Origin: Ceratotherium simum simum
Taxonomy: Eukaryota > Chordata > Mammalia > Perissodactyla > Rhinocerotidae
DNA: 64,000 bases
Reading direction: 5' to 3'
NCBI RefSeq assembly: GCF_000283155.1
Contig: NW_004454177.1
Span: 756,080 to 820,079, forward strand
The notes beneath the pieces were generated by a model. It was not told the origin of the DNA. It did not search any database and worked only from the letters and a program-made list of their open reading frames with translations. Position numbers and translations under genes: made by a program. This document shows, in pieces, positions 11,130 through 23,333 of this stretch. Each line of letters opens with the position of its first letter. The stretch's first letter is position 1.

Positions 11130-12120
11130 TTAGAATTCCCAACTTACACCATTCACAAAATAAAATAAAATAAATTCAAAATCTAACCATAAAAAGGAGA
11201 ACAAAAAAGTAGCAGAAGAAAATATAGGAGGAAGCCCTGATGACTCTGGTGTGCAGAAAATGTTCTTAAACAAGACATGAAATTCAAAGCCACTGAGAAA
11301 AAGTGTATCAAATTTGAAACTTTAAGACTATAAACATAGTTAGAATATAAGCTATAAAGGTGAAGAAAATACTTGCGACACATATGACAAATGATTAGTA
11401 TCTAGAATACATAAAAAACATCTAACAATCAATAAGAAAAAGACAAAAAAAATCCAACAGAAAAATGGGAAAATTTATAGGAAACATACAAATTACCAAT
11501 AAATGTACAAAAGGACATTCAGTTTCACTATTAATCACAGAAAGGCAAAGTACAACAATGAGACATCACTTTTTATCAATCAGACTGGCCAAAATTTACA
11601 AGTTTGGCAACACGAAGCAATGGCATGGGTATGGGGAAAAATATTCTCATACACTGCTGTTAAGAGTATAAATGGTGCATTGATTTGGGAAGATAATTTG
11701 GTATTATCTATTAAATGTGTACAACCCATAACCTGGCAATATCTTTTCTCAGTATCTGTCCCAGAGTAACATTTGCATGTATGCACAAAGAGAATGTTTA
11801 TTATATCATTGTGTGTGACAGCAACAATTGTAAAAAACATATATTATCAATAGGCAAATGGCTATTCAGACTATGGAACATTATGCAGAAAGTAAAAGGA
11901 ATATGAGAGATCTGTATGCACTACTATAAACAGGTCTCCAAGGCCCATTGCTAGGAGAAAATAGCAAATTGAGGAATTCAACACAAACACACACATACAT
12001 GCATGTACACATAAAACAATACTATGTATTTTCCATGAATACATGTGTATTTTATGTAAAAGTATAGAAAAAGTTCTGGAAGATAAACACACCAGACTCA
12101 ATAGAATAAACTTCTCGTGA
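11130..12120 (+). repeat. Old L1 LINE fragment, 3' part
   Basis: It holds L1 ORF2 carboxy-terminal and 3' UTR-type wording: a motif around AAATGGGAAAA, then CAATGAGACATCAC, GGCAACACGAAGCAATGGCA, TAACATTTGCATGTATGC and TATGGAACATTATGCAG. All frames are broken. Confidence 0.75.
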
Positions 12121-12584
12121 GAGAGATGAAGCAGCCAGGATTAGTAAAAGGTCATTAGCTTTATCTATAATGTTTCAAATGTTTAGAAGAACATATTTAT
12201 GTATTATTTATTAACTTGATATTTTAAAATATTAAATGAGATATATAGAGAAAACAGCTGGCACACAGTAGCCTTTCATGAACTATATATTCCTCTCCCT
12301 CCACCAAAAATGATGGCTACCTTGGGTTCAAACACAAACAGATCCCAGCAACGTGTCCCATGAAAATGAAATGTGTAAGCACAGTTGGGGAAAAGAAGGC
12401 CCTCATGTGGCACGTGGAGAGTGGTGACTTAAGGGGTAGAAGGGATAGAGAGAGTAAAAAGGGAAATAGCAGGTACAGGCAGAAATGTCATTGACCCAGA
12501 CAAAAGTGAGTAAATGAGATCAGGGAAGAGAGTCTCAAAGTAAAGAAACACACAGAAATACTTAAAGGAAAATAAAGAATGATA
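12121..12584. other. Intergenic, nothing recognised
   Basis: No coding or repeat feature was assigned. Confidence 0.4.
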
Positions 12585-12775
12585 CCATTAACTATTCTCT
12601 TACTGAGTTTACTGTGTTCACAGGCAACGTATCATCTCATCTTCAGAGCAACGGTATTATTACCCCCATTTTAGACAGGCACTGAGGTTCAGAGAGGTGG
12701 AAAGATCTGTCCGAGGCCCTGCAACTGATGGCGAATGCACGAGCCTGTATTCAAACACTAAACTGCTCTCTTTTC
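12585..12775 (+). repeat. MIR SINE just upstream of the CpG island
   Basis: It contains the MIR core and tail: TATTATTACCCCCATTTTAG, the GAGGTTCAGAGAGGTGGAAAG block, then TTCAAACACTAAACTGCTCT. It is an old insertion that borders the ZNF202 promoter. Confidence 0.75.
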
Positions 12776-13129
12776 TACCTTGCTTCGCGGACAACGCAAA
12801 GGAACAAAAATCAAGAAAAATACGCAGAGGTATAGGCACCAAAATCAAAACAAACAAAAGATCAAGAACAGAAAAACGAAAAGAAAACCCCTGCAGAAGG
12901 TATGTGTGTAAAAGGAAGGGCTGCTCGCTGCAGACAGAAGCGGGCGTGCGAACGGAAGCGGCCCGGGCCCCTGGCTTTTCACACTGAATCCTCCGGGGGG
13001 CACGGAGCCTCAACCCTCGCTGGGCACATAGAGAGGACCAAACCTCCCAAAGCCTAGAAAGGCTCCAGCCCGACAAGGAGGCGGGGCGAAGGGCAGCTTC
13101 CGGTTCCGGGCGCAAAGGCCCCACGTGTT

Positions 13130-13236
13130 CCGACCCGCCAGGCCCCGCGCGGCTCGGATCTGGCGGCGCTGCCTCGGCCGGGAGTGGGTGAGGGAGAAGC
13201 CGGGGCAGGGGAGGAGCTGCCGGAGCTGTCGGAGCC
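13130..13236 (+). other. ZNF202: Candidate ZNF202 non-coding first exon
   Basis: A consensus splice donor (GCC|GTGAGT) lies at 13236/13237, shortly after the cluster of ETS, GC-box and E-box motifs. This would make the upstream bases a 5' UTR exon spliced towards the SCAN exon acceptor at 23237, directly or through further untranslated exons. The transcription start is not visible, so the left boundary is a guess. Confidence 0.5.
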
Positions 13237-13254
13237 GTGAGTGCTGGGGGCCGG

Positions 13255-13300
13255 GCCGGGTCGGGTCGGGTCGGATCGGGCTGAGCCGGGCAGGGCAGGG
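13255..13300 (+). repeat. GGGTC/GGGCT short tandem repeat at the start of intron 1
   Basis: Consecutive imperfect pentamers (GGGTC, GGATC, GGGCT, GGGCA) lie directly after the donor of the presumed first exon. Confidence 0.7.
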
Positions 13301-13640
13301 CTGGGAAGAGGGGGAGGGGTCGAAGACCCCGCCTCCCCGGAGCCTGGGGAAATCGTACTGTCGTGGGGAGGAGGCGGCGGCAGTGTAGTGAGGGGGCCAC
13401 GGCGTTGTGGTCCTCGTGTCTCCTGATGGCCTGAGCAGGACCTCCGGAGACGCGATGGCGCGCCAGGGTTCTTTCTTTCCAGCCACCGCCCTCCGCCCCC
13501 TCCTGAGGCCTGCAGAAACGCAGTTAGTCTGTACCTCCCAATGCTTCCGCGCCAACTGCCCCCCGGAACCGAGGCAGGAGTAGTCTAGGCCCCTTTATTT
13601 CCCGCAGCTTTCTCACCCCGCCTCTCAGATTGCTCAAGAA

Positions 13641-14822
13641 TCCCCCCGCAGGCTCGCTGCCCAGGCGAGCCCCATCTCTCCACCACTAACCACCTCTCCA
13701 AGATTCACGCAGATACGCTCACCCGTGATCTTATCACCCGTGATCATACTAGGCCTTGGAGACCATCTGGCCTATGGCTCTTCAGCTGCCACTGTGACCG
13801 ACCCCGAGCTTCCCCTCAAGCCAGTGGCTGCTGTCTCCACTTGCAACTTCCTCCCCCCCACCCCTCCCCAGTCTTGGCACTTCTTCTCAACACCAGCGTT
13901 ACCCTCAGCAAGAATAAACGGGCCCCTGCTTCTTGTCTGGTTTGCCTAAAAGTTTGTTAGTTTGTATGCCATGGACATGCAATGTTATCTTGGAAAGGTG
14001 TCAGCCCAATTCTTATCTTTCTGGGCATTGGATATTCTGTCTCTGGGATTTGATAACCCTGTCTGCCTTGGTACCTGTACTGACCTCCTCAAAAGTAGGC
14101 TCTTAGGCCTACCTCTTTTTCAGCCACCTTGGTTCTGGGGAGCAGTACCACCTCCAGGCTCTCGCTTAGAGGCTAGGCTTAGAACTGTTGCTTTTTCTCT
14201 GTCCACGCTGCAGGTGACACCCAGGGCAGCCTCACTCTGAAGCCACAAGGAATGCTAGTGGAGTCCCTCATCCCTTCTCCCAGCTTCTCTTCCAAGCTGC
14301 CCCATGGGCCTTGATCCAGAAAGCCACTTCAGAAAGGTTGTGGGGTAGCCATGGGAGGCTTGTTGGTGGGAAGTGTGTGACAGTGAAGCATTTAGGGTTT
14401 GTGGCCATTTGTCTTAGGTAACTTTATGCTATTACTGTCTGACATAAGAGGGTGGGCAGGGTTGGAGGGAGGAAGGGAATTTTTCCTCCTAGGACCAAAC
14501 ACCTGGGATACATAATCTTGCCCCCTTTCTTCTCCAGCTGTACCTCTTTTGAACTCTTTCTGTGTACTATGTTACAGTAGACAGTTCAAGGGCACAGCAA
14601 GGTTTACTACAATGTGAGGGACTCTTGGGCATTACAAATTATACAGATGAGGTAAGTTACAGGTTTACAACATTTTTTTCCCCAGTTAATTTGGCACAGG
14701 CATAAAACGTATAACAGCCCTAGACTCTTCCTACTTTTGCAAACTCTCCTTTAAATTTGACCAACGCTGGAAAAGTTGGATCCTTTCTGCTTGAACCTCA
14801 GATTTACTTCCTTTGCCTTAGG
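13641..14822. other. ZNF202 first-intron sequence
   Basis: A strong acceptor-like tract (TTTTTCTCTGTCCACGCTGCAG) ends at 14212, so an additional 5' UTR exon could start at 14213. I could not find a convincing partner donor. No gene was recognised otherwise. Confidence 0.35.
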
Positions 14823-15001
14823 TACTGCTTCTCAAATTTATCATGCATCTTAAGCACTTGAAGGGCTTATTAAACACAGATTACCGGGCCACCCCCAGAG
14901 TTTCTGATAATAGGTCTGGGCCGGGGCTTGAGAATTTGCATTTCTAACAAGTTCTCAGGTGCTGGTGCTGCTGGTCTGGGTTTCTCACGTTGAGACCACT
15001 G
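14823..15001 (+). mobile_element. MER5A-type hAT transposon relic
   Basis: It contains CCCCCAGAGTTTCTGATAAT, GAATTTGCATTTCTAACAAG, TTCTCAGGTGCTGGTGCTGC and a terminal GAGACCACTGC. These follow the order of MER5A, a short Charlie-derived non-autonomous element. Confidence 0.85.
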
Positions 15002-15339
15002 CCTTTGGCCAAACTTCTTCACGTAAACATTGCGGTGGTTTAGAGATCAAAAGACCTGTGTATGAGTACCTCTGTGCTGAAACCAGTACAGTGATCCGGT
15101 GTGGGTAATTTAACCACTTAGGTCTGAGTTCTTTCGTTTGTAAAATTAAGAAAGTGTATTTAAAACAAACTCCAAATGCTAAATTGGAGAGGAATATTGA
15201 TGAGTTTTTCCCTTATTTTCTTAATTCTCTTGGTAGAACCTTCCATTTTGATCATATAGCTTATAACCATATTCTCAGTTTTGGCTATGAATCTCTAGTA
15301 TGCTCAAGTCCCTGCTATTTCTTAACTACATGTTAAATT

Positions 15340-15450
15340 CTTTAAGGTCAGAGCCTGCACTTTTCTCATCTTTCTCTGCCCAGCACCTTGAATTGTGTGG
15401 GACACACAATTGATGTGCAGTAGATATTTGTGGAGTGAATGAACTCTATC
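15340..15450 (+). repeat. L2 LINE 3' terminus
   Basis: The fragment reads from about GTCAGAGCCTGCACTTTTCT, through a CCCAGCACCTTGAAT-type block, to a GTAGATATTTGTGGAGTGAA end. Confidence 0.55.
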
Positions 15451-15679
15451 CGCTGCTCTCTTACCCCCTTGAAGAAATTTTTCTCCGCTAATCCTGTGCC
15501 ACATAGTAAGGCAGTATATGGCTGTGCCACCTGAATCCCCCCAGGAGATTGGAATAAATGCTAATGCCAAATTGCAATAATGTCCCTGTGAGTGGTTTAT
15601 TACCCAGACATCCTGGCACCCACTGATTTTCTGAATTTCACTCCTGTATCCTCATTGGGGGAAGAGAAATAGACAGCTT

Positions 15680-15830
15680 AATTAAATTGAACACACATTT
15701 ATTGAGTACCTTTTCTACCAAGTGTTTGACAAAGTGTTAGGCACTGGGAATACAAAAATGAATAATGAGGTTCTTACCCTCAAGGCAAGGCTCACAGTGG
15801 GAGATAAAGACACTAAACAGTGCCCACAGA
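15680..15830 (-). repeat. L2 LINE 3' terminus (antisense)
   Basis: It opens with CACACATTTATTGAGTACC and continues GTGTTAGGCACTGGGAATAC, then a CCTCAAGGCAAGGCTCACAG block, which is the complement of the L2 3' end. Confidence 0.7.
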
Positions 15831-16379
15831 ATGGCATTCTGGGCTTAGTTCTACTTTGGACCATGAGTTAGTCTGAGACTCTTCAGATTCCTCTGATCCA
15901 GCAGGCATGGGTCCCATCCTTTATCTTATCATCATATTCGAGGAAGCCTTAGGCAAAGCCAGAAAGAAGTCACCTAGATACCCAGCAGGGAGTATCCTGA
16001 CAGAGAGCGTTAATTACAAAACTAAAAACATAGTAATGCCTTTCGAATTGACTCCTCTGAATTATCCATATTTATACTTCAGGTCAGGCTGTATTTATAA
16101 GATATCTTATGCTGTTATTTTTCATTAAATAATAGTTCCTCTAACTGTACGATTGGCGTTGAACATGTTCATTGTAGTAATTAATTGGATACAGCTAGTT
16201 TTATTCTGGCTGCCAAATGAAACCTGCTGCCCTCATCAGGGTGGGTGCTAAGTTTGGTGACCACCCTTTTGCTACTTCAGGTTAGTATGTGATGTTCTGT
16301 TTTAAACTGAGGCACGTAGATTGACCTGCTTTATTTAGGACCTTAACCACCTCTGGGTAGTAAGTAACTCTTAAGGTTA

Positions 16380-16431
16380 AAAAGTCTAGCTTCATGTTGG
16401 AGATTAAAAGTCTAGCTTCATGTTGGAGATT
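16380..16431 (+). repeat. Perfect 26-bp tandem duplication
   Basis: The unit starting AAAAGTCTAGCTTCATG occurs twice head to tail without a mismatch, so the duplication is recent. Confidence 0.95.
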
Positions 16432-16639
16432 AACCAATATGATCATCATGGCCAGGTGTTTAATTCTGGACTCTTAAATCTGTATTTGGCTTCTAGCCCT
16501 TCTTGACTCTTAAATAAATCCCTCTCACTATCCTAGGCTAACACATTATGGCCCAAATACACAATAAAGAAGCCATATATTCCTTGTTACTCTCAAAGCC
16601 CCTCCTTTATCACCATCAAAAAGCTGGGTAGTTTCTCAA

Positions 16640-16800
16640 AAGATGATCTAGCTCTTTGCCTTTAAGTAGAGAATCATCCCCATTTTCAAGATGATTGATG
16701 TGACTTGTCCAAGATAACAACACATCTTTAGGTGGTAGAACAGAGGTCATCTACCTCCAAAGGCGGAGCTATCAACTATTCAACACTGCCTCCTTGGCCT
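16640..16800 (+). repeat. MIR-like SINE fragment
   Basis: CCCCATTTTCAAGATGATTG is followed by CTTGTCCAAGATAACA and a short tail ending CAACACTGCCTCC, which fits an eroded MIR. Confidence 0.45.
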
Positions 16801-19569
16801 GTGGTACATACTATAGAAAACATTTTAATTAAAAATAAATTGAATTATGATTTTTATAGCTTTATTTTACATTTTTCATGTTTACATTTACTCTCAATGA
16901 CATTTTTATACCCACTTTATACCTTGATCCTAACCACAAAGTACAAAATTTCAGAGCAGAAAATATTTATGTCTTAGTCTCCACTGACTTCCCTGTGCTA
17001 CACTACTTGTTTGGCCTCTCTTTTTATTTCTTCCTGTCTTCCCCTTCTCTACACTTTATTCTGTTTCTTTGAAACCTATCGTAATAAGCTTTGAGCCGCT
17101 TCTCCCCTTTCTACTCAAATATTTTATGTTGAATCTAACGAAGGAAGAAAAAATTTAAATGGCAAAAATATTTTAAAGAAATAATTCTTAAAGATGGTTT
17201 GAAGCATACTGATCATGAAGTATTAGAAGGCCAAAAGGCAGTGAATGCGTGCCCTTGCATTACTTTTGCCTTCTGGGTTAAGTTTTCAAGGGCCTTCTTG
17301 GGTATACTGAGTGGGCTGCCTCAAATTCCCTCCTCCCAGTTAGAGGGGGACGGTGCTGTGGCATTGCTAAGCAGAAGCATTGCTAATATGGTCTTCAGCA
17401 GAAACCTATCTTTAATGTTCCATCTCATCTGTGATCCAAGGATCTTATTTAATCTTAGCCTATAAGTTCCTTCAAAGCAAGGACTCTTCTTCTGGTTTAA
17501 CACTTTACTTTTGATATAACAGTAAACAGACCAAGATTTTTTCTGTGCATTTTAATTTTGTGGGGGGGGGCGGATTGTGATGAAATAAAGGACTATTTGC
17601 TTATCATTGAAATCTTGCATTCTTCTCAAAAGGATTTAAAGCAATTTGAAGGAAAGAGAACAAAATATATTGAGTATCTGGCCTATACCAGGCTCTATGT
17701 TGAGTGTAATAAGTGAGGAGAGGGATCGAAACCCAAGGCTCCAAAGCCCCTACGCATTATGTGGAAAGCATGGATGAATATTTGTACATAGAACAATTAA
17801 TGATAAAACAGAATCTTTCCAGTAGAAGGATCATACTGGATAATCTTTAAAGAACAATACAGCATTGGAAAAGGACAATTAACAATTTTTATTAATTGAT
17901 TTCTATTCTAGAGCAATGAGAGGAGCTGTTGCAAGGTCTGGTTAACCCCACGAGCAGTCATTCAAATGTCCAGGTTAGGAGCCTGCATTAGGGTAAAAGA
18001 TAAGAATGGGGACTGGGAGGGATATAGATATCTGCTAAATATAATCATTTGAACCTCTCTGATTACTGTTTTCTTCTGAAGATTAATTGTTTGCCAATAA
18101 GTAGATCACCATCTCTCCTTTAGGTAGATTAAATTAAGACTATAAACCTTGTCATTTAGAGTTCAGAAAGATCGCCCCAAGTGGTAACATCTTAAGGTGG
18201 AGAACCAGATATCCTTTCATTGCCTGCAGTTTTCTGTTCTTGTCGGTAGAATTGAGTTAGGGTCCTGGGGCCTCTCCAGGCCTAGACTTGGGAAGTGTCT
18301 CTGCAGACATTGCTTTAGAGCTTTCTGGAACCAAGTGTTTCACTCTTCCTGGCCTGGCTTCAGCCTCTCTACACTTTCCTTTGGTTTTTATCTGTCACTG
18401 TGGAACCCTTCCAAGGACAGACCTTGAAGGAAGGTATTAGAATAGCAAGGGCAACAAATTGCAAGGCAGACTTGCAGTGTGGCTCAGCCCATGAATTGCA
18501 GGATAAAACACAACGTCCATTTTCTGTCTCTAATGTTACTAAAGTGACATTTGCACAGCACGTTTTAGTTCATAAGCTCTCACAGATCTCACCTAATTCT
18601 GTGAGTTAGGAAAGTGGTTATCTGCGGATGGCTTTGCCCTCTACCAGGGCTTTTGTGTACATCATTACCTCATGAAACCCTCAGCAGCTCCAGTTACCTG
18701 GGGATCTGGGGCTGGAACGCACATCTTTGGATACCTAATCGGGTGCTTTTCCGCAGCACCACCGGCCTCCTGTTCCTTCCCATCTTGCCCCACCAAGAAC
18801 TCCTCTTCCTCCCTTCATTCCGCTGTTGCTGATCTGTTTGCCTTCATCTCATCTTCCTAGGCTGCCAAAGTAAATACACAGCAAGCAATGGAAATCTCAA
18901 TTCATGATTTCTGAAGGGCCATGAAAAATGGCAGCTTTTGTGTGGTGCTGTTACCTTTTTTCTTTGGAGAGCAAAGCCATGTGAGAGCAGGAACCGCCTG
19001 TCAGTGCATACTTCATAGAATCCATAGTAGGGATCTCTTGTATGTAGTGCTCCATGAAAACGATGAGAGTTCTTAGTCTGCTTCACTGGGCGTCGGTTCT
19101 CGGACTTTTACGATAATAGAAATCCCTTCATTAAGCCAAAAGACCCTATGTATCAATTCCATCTTCTCTCCCTGCCTTGCAGGGGTAGGGGGGTGGGGGA
19201 TTGGGAAGCTTGGTCTGGATGAACAATCATTGTAGTTGCATTAAATTACTTGATGTCTGGTTTTGTGCTTATTAAAGTTGAATCAGATCCTCAAAGGAAA
19301 ATGATTTTTTTTTTTTTTTGAAACTCAAACAGTTTTGTGTGACTTAATGGTGAGTTATCCCAGGGCAACCTGAAGATGCCTTGTGGTGAGTTGTTGTTTC
19401 ATCACTTTAGGAACCACTAAGCATATTCTGTTTTACTCACAAGGCAAATAATAAATGTTTTTTCCTTATTTATTCATTTGTACAGCACACAGTTTGCTGG
19501 ACAAGTGAGTGAATAAGAATAAGATAGGGTATTTATCCTTCTGAAAAAAGACTAAAAAGCTTCATAAGT

Positions 19570-20065
19570 GTTCCGTGCATGAGCACCTGTTGCTTGACAG
19601 GCGTCATGCTGAGTGCTTGCTGCATGTCCCTGCCCTCAGAGCATTACAGTCTGGTGAGTTAAACGGCAAGATGAACAGTTTTTACCACACAAAACATAGA
19701 TATGTCTGTGTGTGTGTTATGTTATTGGGGGGTGCAAGTTCCTATGGAGACAATCTGGGAGGATCAGGGAAGCCATCCTGGAAAAACTGAGATCTGAAGG
19801 ATGAGTAGAGTTAACCAAGTGGGGGGTAGAAAAGGGCATTTCAGACAGAGTGAACAGTGTTGGGAAAGCCCAACAAGGGCGTAGAAAAGAGAGACAGAGA
19901 ACAGTCCGTTGGAGCAGTGACTTTCAATGGGAGGAAAGGAGGTAGGCAGGGGCCAGGTCTTGAAGGGCCTTGAGAATCAAATTGTGAGGAGTTTAAATTT
20001 TATCCTATGGACAATGTGAAAACATTGGCTGATTTTGTATGTTAGAAAGTTCACCACTCAGACCT
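19570..20065 (-). repeat. L2 LINE (antisense)
   Basis: It contains GAGATCTGAAGGATGAGTAG, GGCATTTCAGACAGAGTGAA, GGGCCAGGTCTTGAAGGGCC and GAGGAGTTTAAATTTTATCC. All are complements of known L2 3' wording. A further L2-like piece appears at about 20962-21010. Confidence 0.8.
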
Positions 20066-20069
20066 TCCA

Positions 20070-20960
20070 GCAATATTGTGGATGGGGCTCTTGCCAGTTA
20101 TTAAATGGCCCCCCCTCAAAAAACTAAAGGTAATGTATAGATTCCAGAAATAAAAGCTAGAGGAGTAAGTACAAGCTGACTCCACCACAGCCCAAGGAGA
20201 TATCAAACCAAAATAAAGGCTTCTAGAGTTTGGGGTTCTAATACCTATGCTCCAACAAGGAGATATGAATTAGGGAACTGGTAGGGATAGAGGAAGGATT
20301 TGGAATTGAACCCTCTGCTAGCCTGGAGCCTTGAAGACCTACCCCCTCCATGAAAATCTGTCTACCGATCAAGCAAAGGGGCAAGGAAGTAGCCTTGGGT
20401 AAGACAAAAATCACTCACAGGCATAGGCCCAAATAATACACTCATCAGCATAGTTCGGGAATACTCTGAGAAATGAACATAAAAACTGATCCAAGATCAT
20501 CGAGACCATTAGTACTTAAGTGGAAGCAAATGAAATTCTTTTCAAAGGGCTCAAGGGCTCTCAGGACTCCCAAAGCAAAAAGAATCACATTGAAGATGGG
20601 CATAAAATTCAAATAATTACAAACCACCCGAGAAAACAAACTACCATGAGTTAGACATAGCAGATTTAATAAGTAGGAAAATTAGTGCATGCAAATCTAG
20701 AGATTATGGAACTATCTAAAACAGACTATGAAATTATGTAGTAAATGTTTGAGGATAATGGAAAAATGAAATAAGCATGAACAAAAAGGGATTTGAGGTA
20801 TAGGTAATAAAAGTGAATAATACGGTCATTGAAATTAAACTCATATGATGGGCAACAGCACATTAGACACAGCTGTTAGGAGTGGATTAATAACCTTGAA
20901 GCTTATCTGAAGAATAGTAGTGAAGCACAAAAAGATTGAAAAATGAAGAATCCCTCAGGT
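20070..20960 (+). repeat. Possible old L1-type insertion within L2
   Basis: AT-rich sequence with L1 5' region/ORF1-like phrasing separates two L2-like stretches. All frames are disrupted. The assignment is tentative. Confidence 0.35.
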
Positions 20961-21324
20961 TGCATGTGGAGAGTGGTCTGGAGGGGGCAGGACCAGGAAG
21001 ACCAGTGGTGAAACTTGAACTGTGTCATTCATTCAGCACGTAAGTGCCTGTTATGTGGCAGCGCTGTATAAGGGCTGAGGACTCTGTCATTTTTTTAAAA
21101 GGTCCTGTTAGTACCTTTTAGTGGATCACAATGGATCGACCAGGGGAGTGGCAGTGGAGATGAGATAGATGAATTTGAAAAATATTTAGAAGGTAGAATT
21201 AATTAGATTTGGTGAATAAAAAAGAGCAGAAACATAATGGAGAAAAAGATTGATTCTTCCTGTTATAGTCAGAAGCAAACTTCAAAGTGGAGGCTTATTA
21301 ATTTAAATGCATTTTTTGTGCATT

Positions 21325-22130
21325 TTATTGTAGGTATTGGAGATTGATGCAAAGCACAGTCCATAACTTCAGGGAGTTTCAGAGGGAAGATAAACAATGG
21401 CTATATGACGTGACACATACTATGATAGAGATATGCCCAGGTTGCTATGGAAGCAGTGATGTCTAACCATGTCTAAGAGTAGGCAGAATGGGATCAAAGA
21501 AAACATCTCAGAAGACACAAAGCCTGAGCTATGTCTTGAAAGATAAGTTTAACCTACTGAAGGCTAAAGAGTCAGAAGGAACGGCATGTTCAAAAGCCAG
21601 AGAGTATGGGGCTTTCGTGTGGTTCACATGCATACACCGTGTGTGTGTTTGAAAGGATTGGAGAGAAGGGCAAAGGGAATAACAAGGTGAAGGTCAACCT
21701 AATATATAATGCTTAGAAGTTTGTATTTCACTTACAAACAAGGAGGAGTGATTGAGGATCTTAAGCAGGAAGGGGACATGACTAGATTTACCAAGAGCGC
21801 TTGCTCTTGTGATACTGTGAATGGTAACTTGAAGGTAACAAATCAGGAGGCAGTTGGAACGATCCAGATGAGAACTGATAAGGACTAAACTGTAAATCAT
21901 GGGAATGAAGAGGGGACCTGTTAAGAAAAAATAAGAACACACCATGCAGCGTTGGGGGTAGGGGTGTGAGTATTCCATGCGGAAGAAACAGCCTTCATAC
22001 AGGTGTGAAAAGATACCCTATTGTAGAAAGATCAGCAATGCGTTCATTAGAGCCAGGTGATACAGAGAAAAGGGTAGGATATGAGTCTTGAGGATATCTT
22101 TCTAACAGTAAGTAGTTATTATTTTTAAAT
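21325..22130 (-). repeat. L2 LINE (antisense)
   Basis: It contains GAGCTATGTCTTGAAAGATA, a CGGCATGTTCAAAAGCCAG block and CAGGAAGGGGACATGACTAG, which read as the complement of L2. It is diverged. Confidence 0.65.
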
Positions 22131-22164
22131 GTTGAGTGATGCAGTTGGAAGTGTACTTTAGGAA

Positions 22165-22390
22165 GATAATAGTTAACATTGGGGTGCCCTCACTCTTCTA
22201 TGTACTTCACAGTGATACATTTAATCCTCATCGTAACCTTGTTAGATGGAGGCGGTTATCACCTCCATTCTGTAAATGGGGCAGCAGGCGTAAGGAGAAT
22301 AAGAACTGCCCATGGCCCCAAACCGAGTAAACAATAGAGCAAGGATTCAAACCCTAGCGGTCTGACTCCAGGACTCTCTTAATCTTGCAC
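22165..22390 (+). repeat. MIR SINE
   Basis: From an AGTTAACATTG start, through CATTTAATCCTCATCGTAAC and CCATTCTGTAAATGGGGCAG, to a GATTCAAACCCTAGCGGTCT tail. This is the full MIR order. Confidence 0.8.
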
Positions 22391-23236
22391 ACCCTACGTA
22401 CTTCTCAATGAGGATGCACGACAGAACCACATATAGCATTTCTAAAGATACAGTTGCCTAGACTGACAATCAGAATATGCAGGAGAATGATGTGTGATAC
22501 TGTGTTTTGCAAAAGCCCCACAGGTAGTTCTCTTGCCCTGTGCTTCTAGTTGAGTGCTGCAGGGATCCCAGTTAGGAACTTAGGGCAGTCCAGGCAAGAG
22601 ATGAGGATCAGACTAAAGCAGTCTGTTGGAAAGACAAGGAGGAAACGAGCTTAGAGGCCTGAAAGGAAGAATTGGGTAATGAGCTGTAAACAATGGGGAA
22701 GAATCAGTTGAATCCAAGGATTACAAAGTGGAGTGTTTATTTAACAAGTGATGATCTCAGCCAGGACAGCATTCCAGGAAAAGGAGTGGGTTTGGGAGTA
22801 AGAATAATGAACTTAGTTTTGAACTTAGAATCTGAGGGTCTGTAAGTCTTCTAGTTAAAGATGTCTTAACAAGGGGAAGCTTGCTTTTTGGGGTGCCTTA
22901 GTAGTTAGTACAACATTTTCTAGCAGGTGATTATGAGTGTCTTTTCTCCTAGCCATTTTTCTTTTAGGTCCACAGGTCTCATGAAGTAGAAATGCAGTAT
23001 TTTTCTGTGGAGTGTGAACCTTGTCTAGGAAAAGAGGTGGGGAACCATACCTTCAGGCATTCATCTTCCTATTCCAACTAGATCTATTTACAACATACGG
23101 TTATGGAGATTAGGGGAAAGAGAATTTAATAGCTTGGGGAAGTATTATGTGCAGAATTGTGATTAAACTCAGAACTGTTATCCCTGTGTATAATTTCATG
23201 CTTATACTGTTGTTTGTCTCTGCTTCTTTACCCCAG

Positions 23237-23333
23237 GTCCCTTGGGAGAAACTCCTCGAGGTGCCCAGGCTGAGACAGGGGGGTAATGACAGTGTGAGCT
23301 CTAGATGGTGTGAGACCACCCCAGGGTCAGAAA
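23237..23333 (+). other. ZNF202: ZNF202 5' UTR portion of the SCAN exon, with two micro-uORFs
   Basis: The exon opens after the acceptor TTCTTTACCCCAG (AG at 23235-23236). Two very short upstream ORFs precede the main ATG: ATG ACA GTG TGA at 23286-23297 and ATG GTG TGA at 23305-23313. Both end before 23334. Confidence 0.8.

Larger units (their letters stand above)
12930..13640. promoter_or_regulatory. CpG island, likely ZNF202 promoter
   Basis: This is the only strongly CpG-dense, GC-rich stretch in the window, and it lies about 10 kb upstream of the first ZNF202 coding exon. It holds a GC box (GGAGGCGGGGCG, 13078-13088), tandem ETS-type sites (CTTCCGGTTCCGG, 13098-13110), an E-box (CCACGTG, 13121-13127) and no TATA box nearby. 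This composition suggests a broadly active promoter with dispersed starts. Long antisense open frames here are a side effect of GC richness. Confidence 0.85.
15831..19569. other. ZNF202 long intron sequence
   Basis: No exon could be defended here. The stretch contains a MIR-like fragment (about 16640-16800), a perfect 26-bp tandem duplication (16380-16431), an oligo-G run (about 17562-17570) and an oligo-T run (19306-19319). Everything else is unassigned. Confidence 0.4.

Noticed and set aside
12660..13400. 246-codon antisense open frame in the CpG island
   Set aside because: GC-rich, low-stop composition produces long frames. The translation is Pro/Arg/Ala-biased with no domain, and a second shadow frame (13010-13555) overlaps it.
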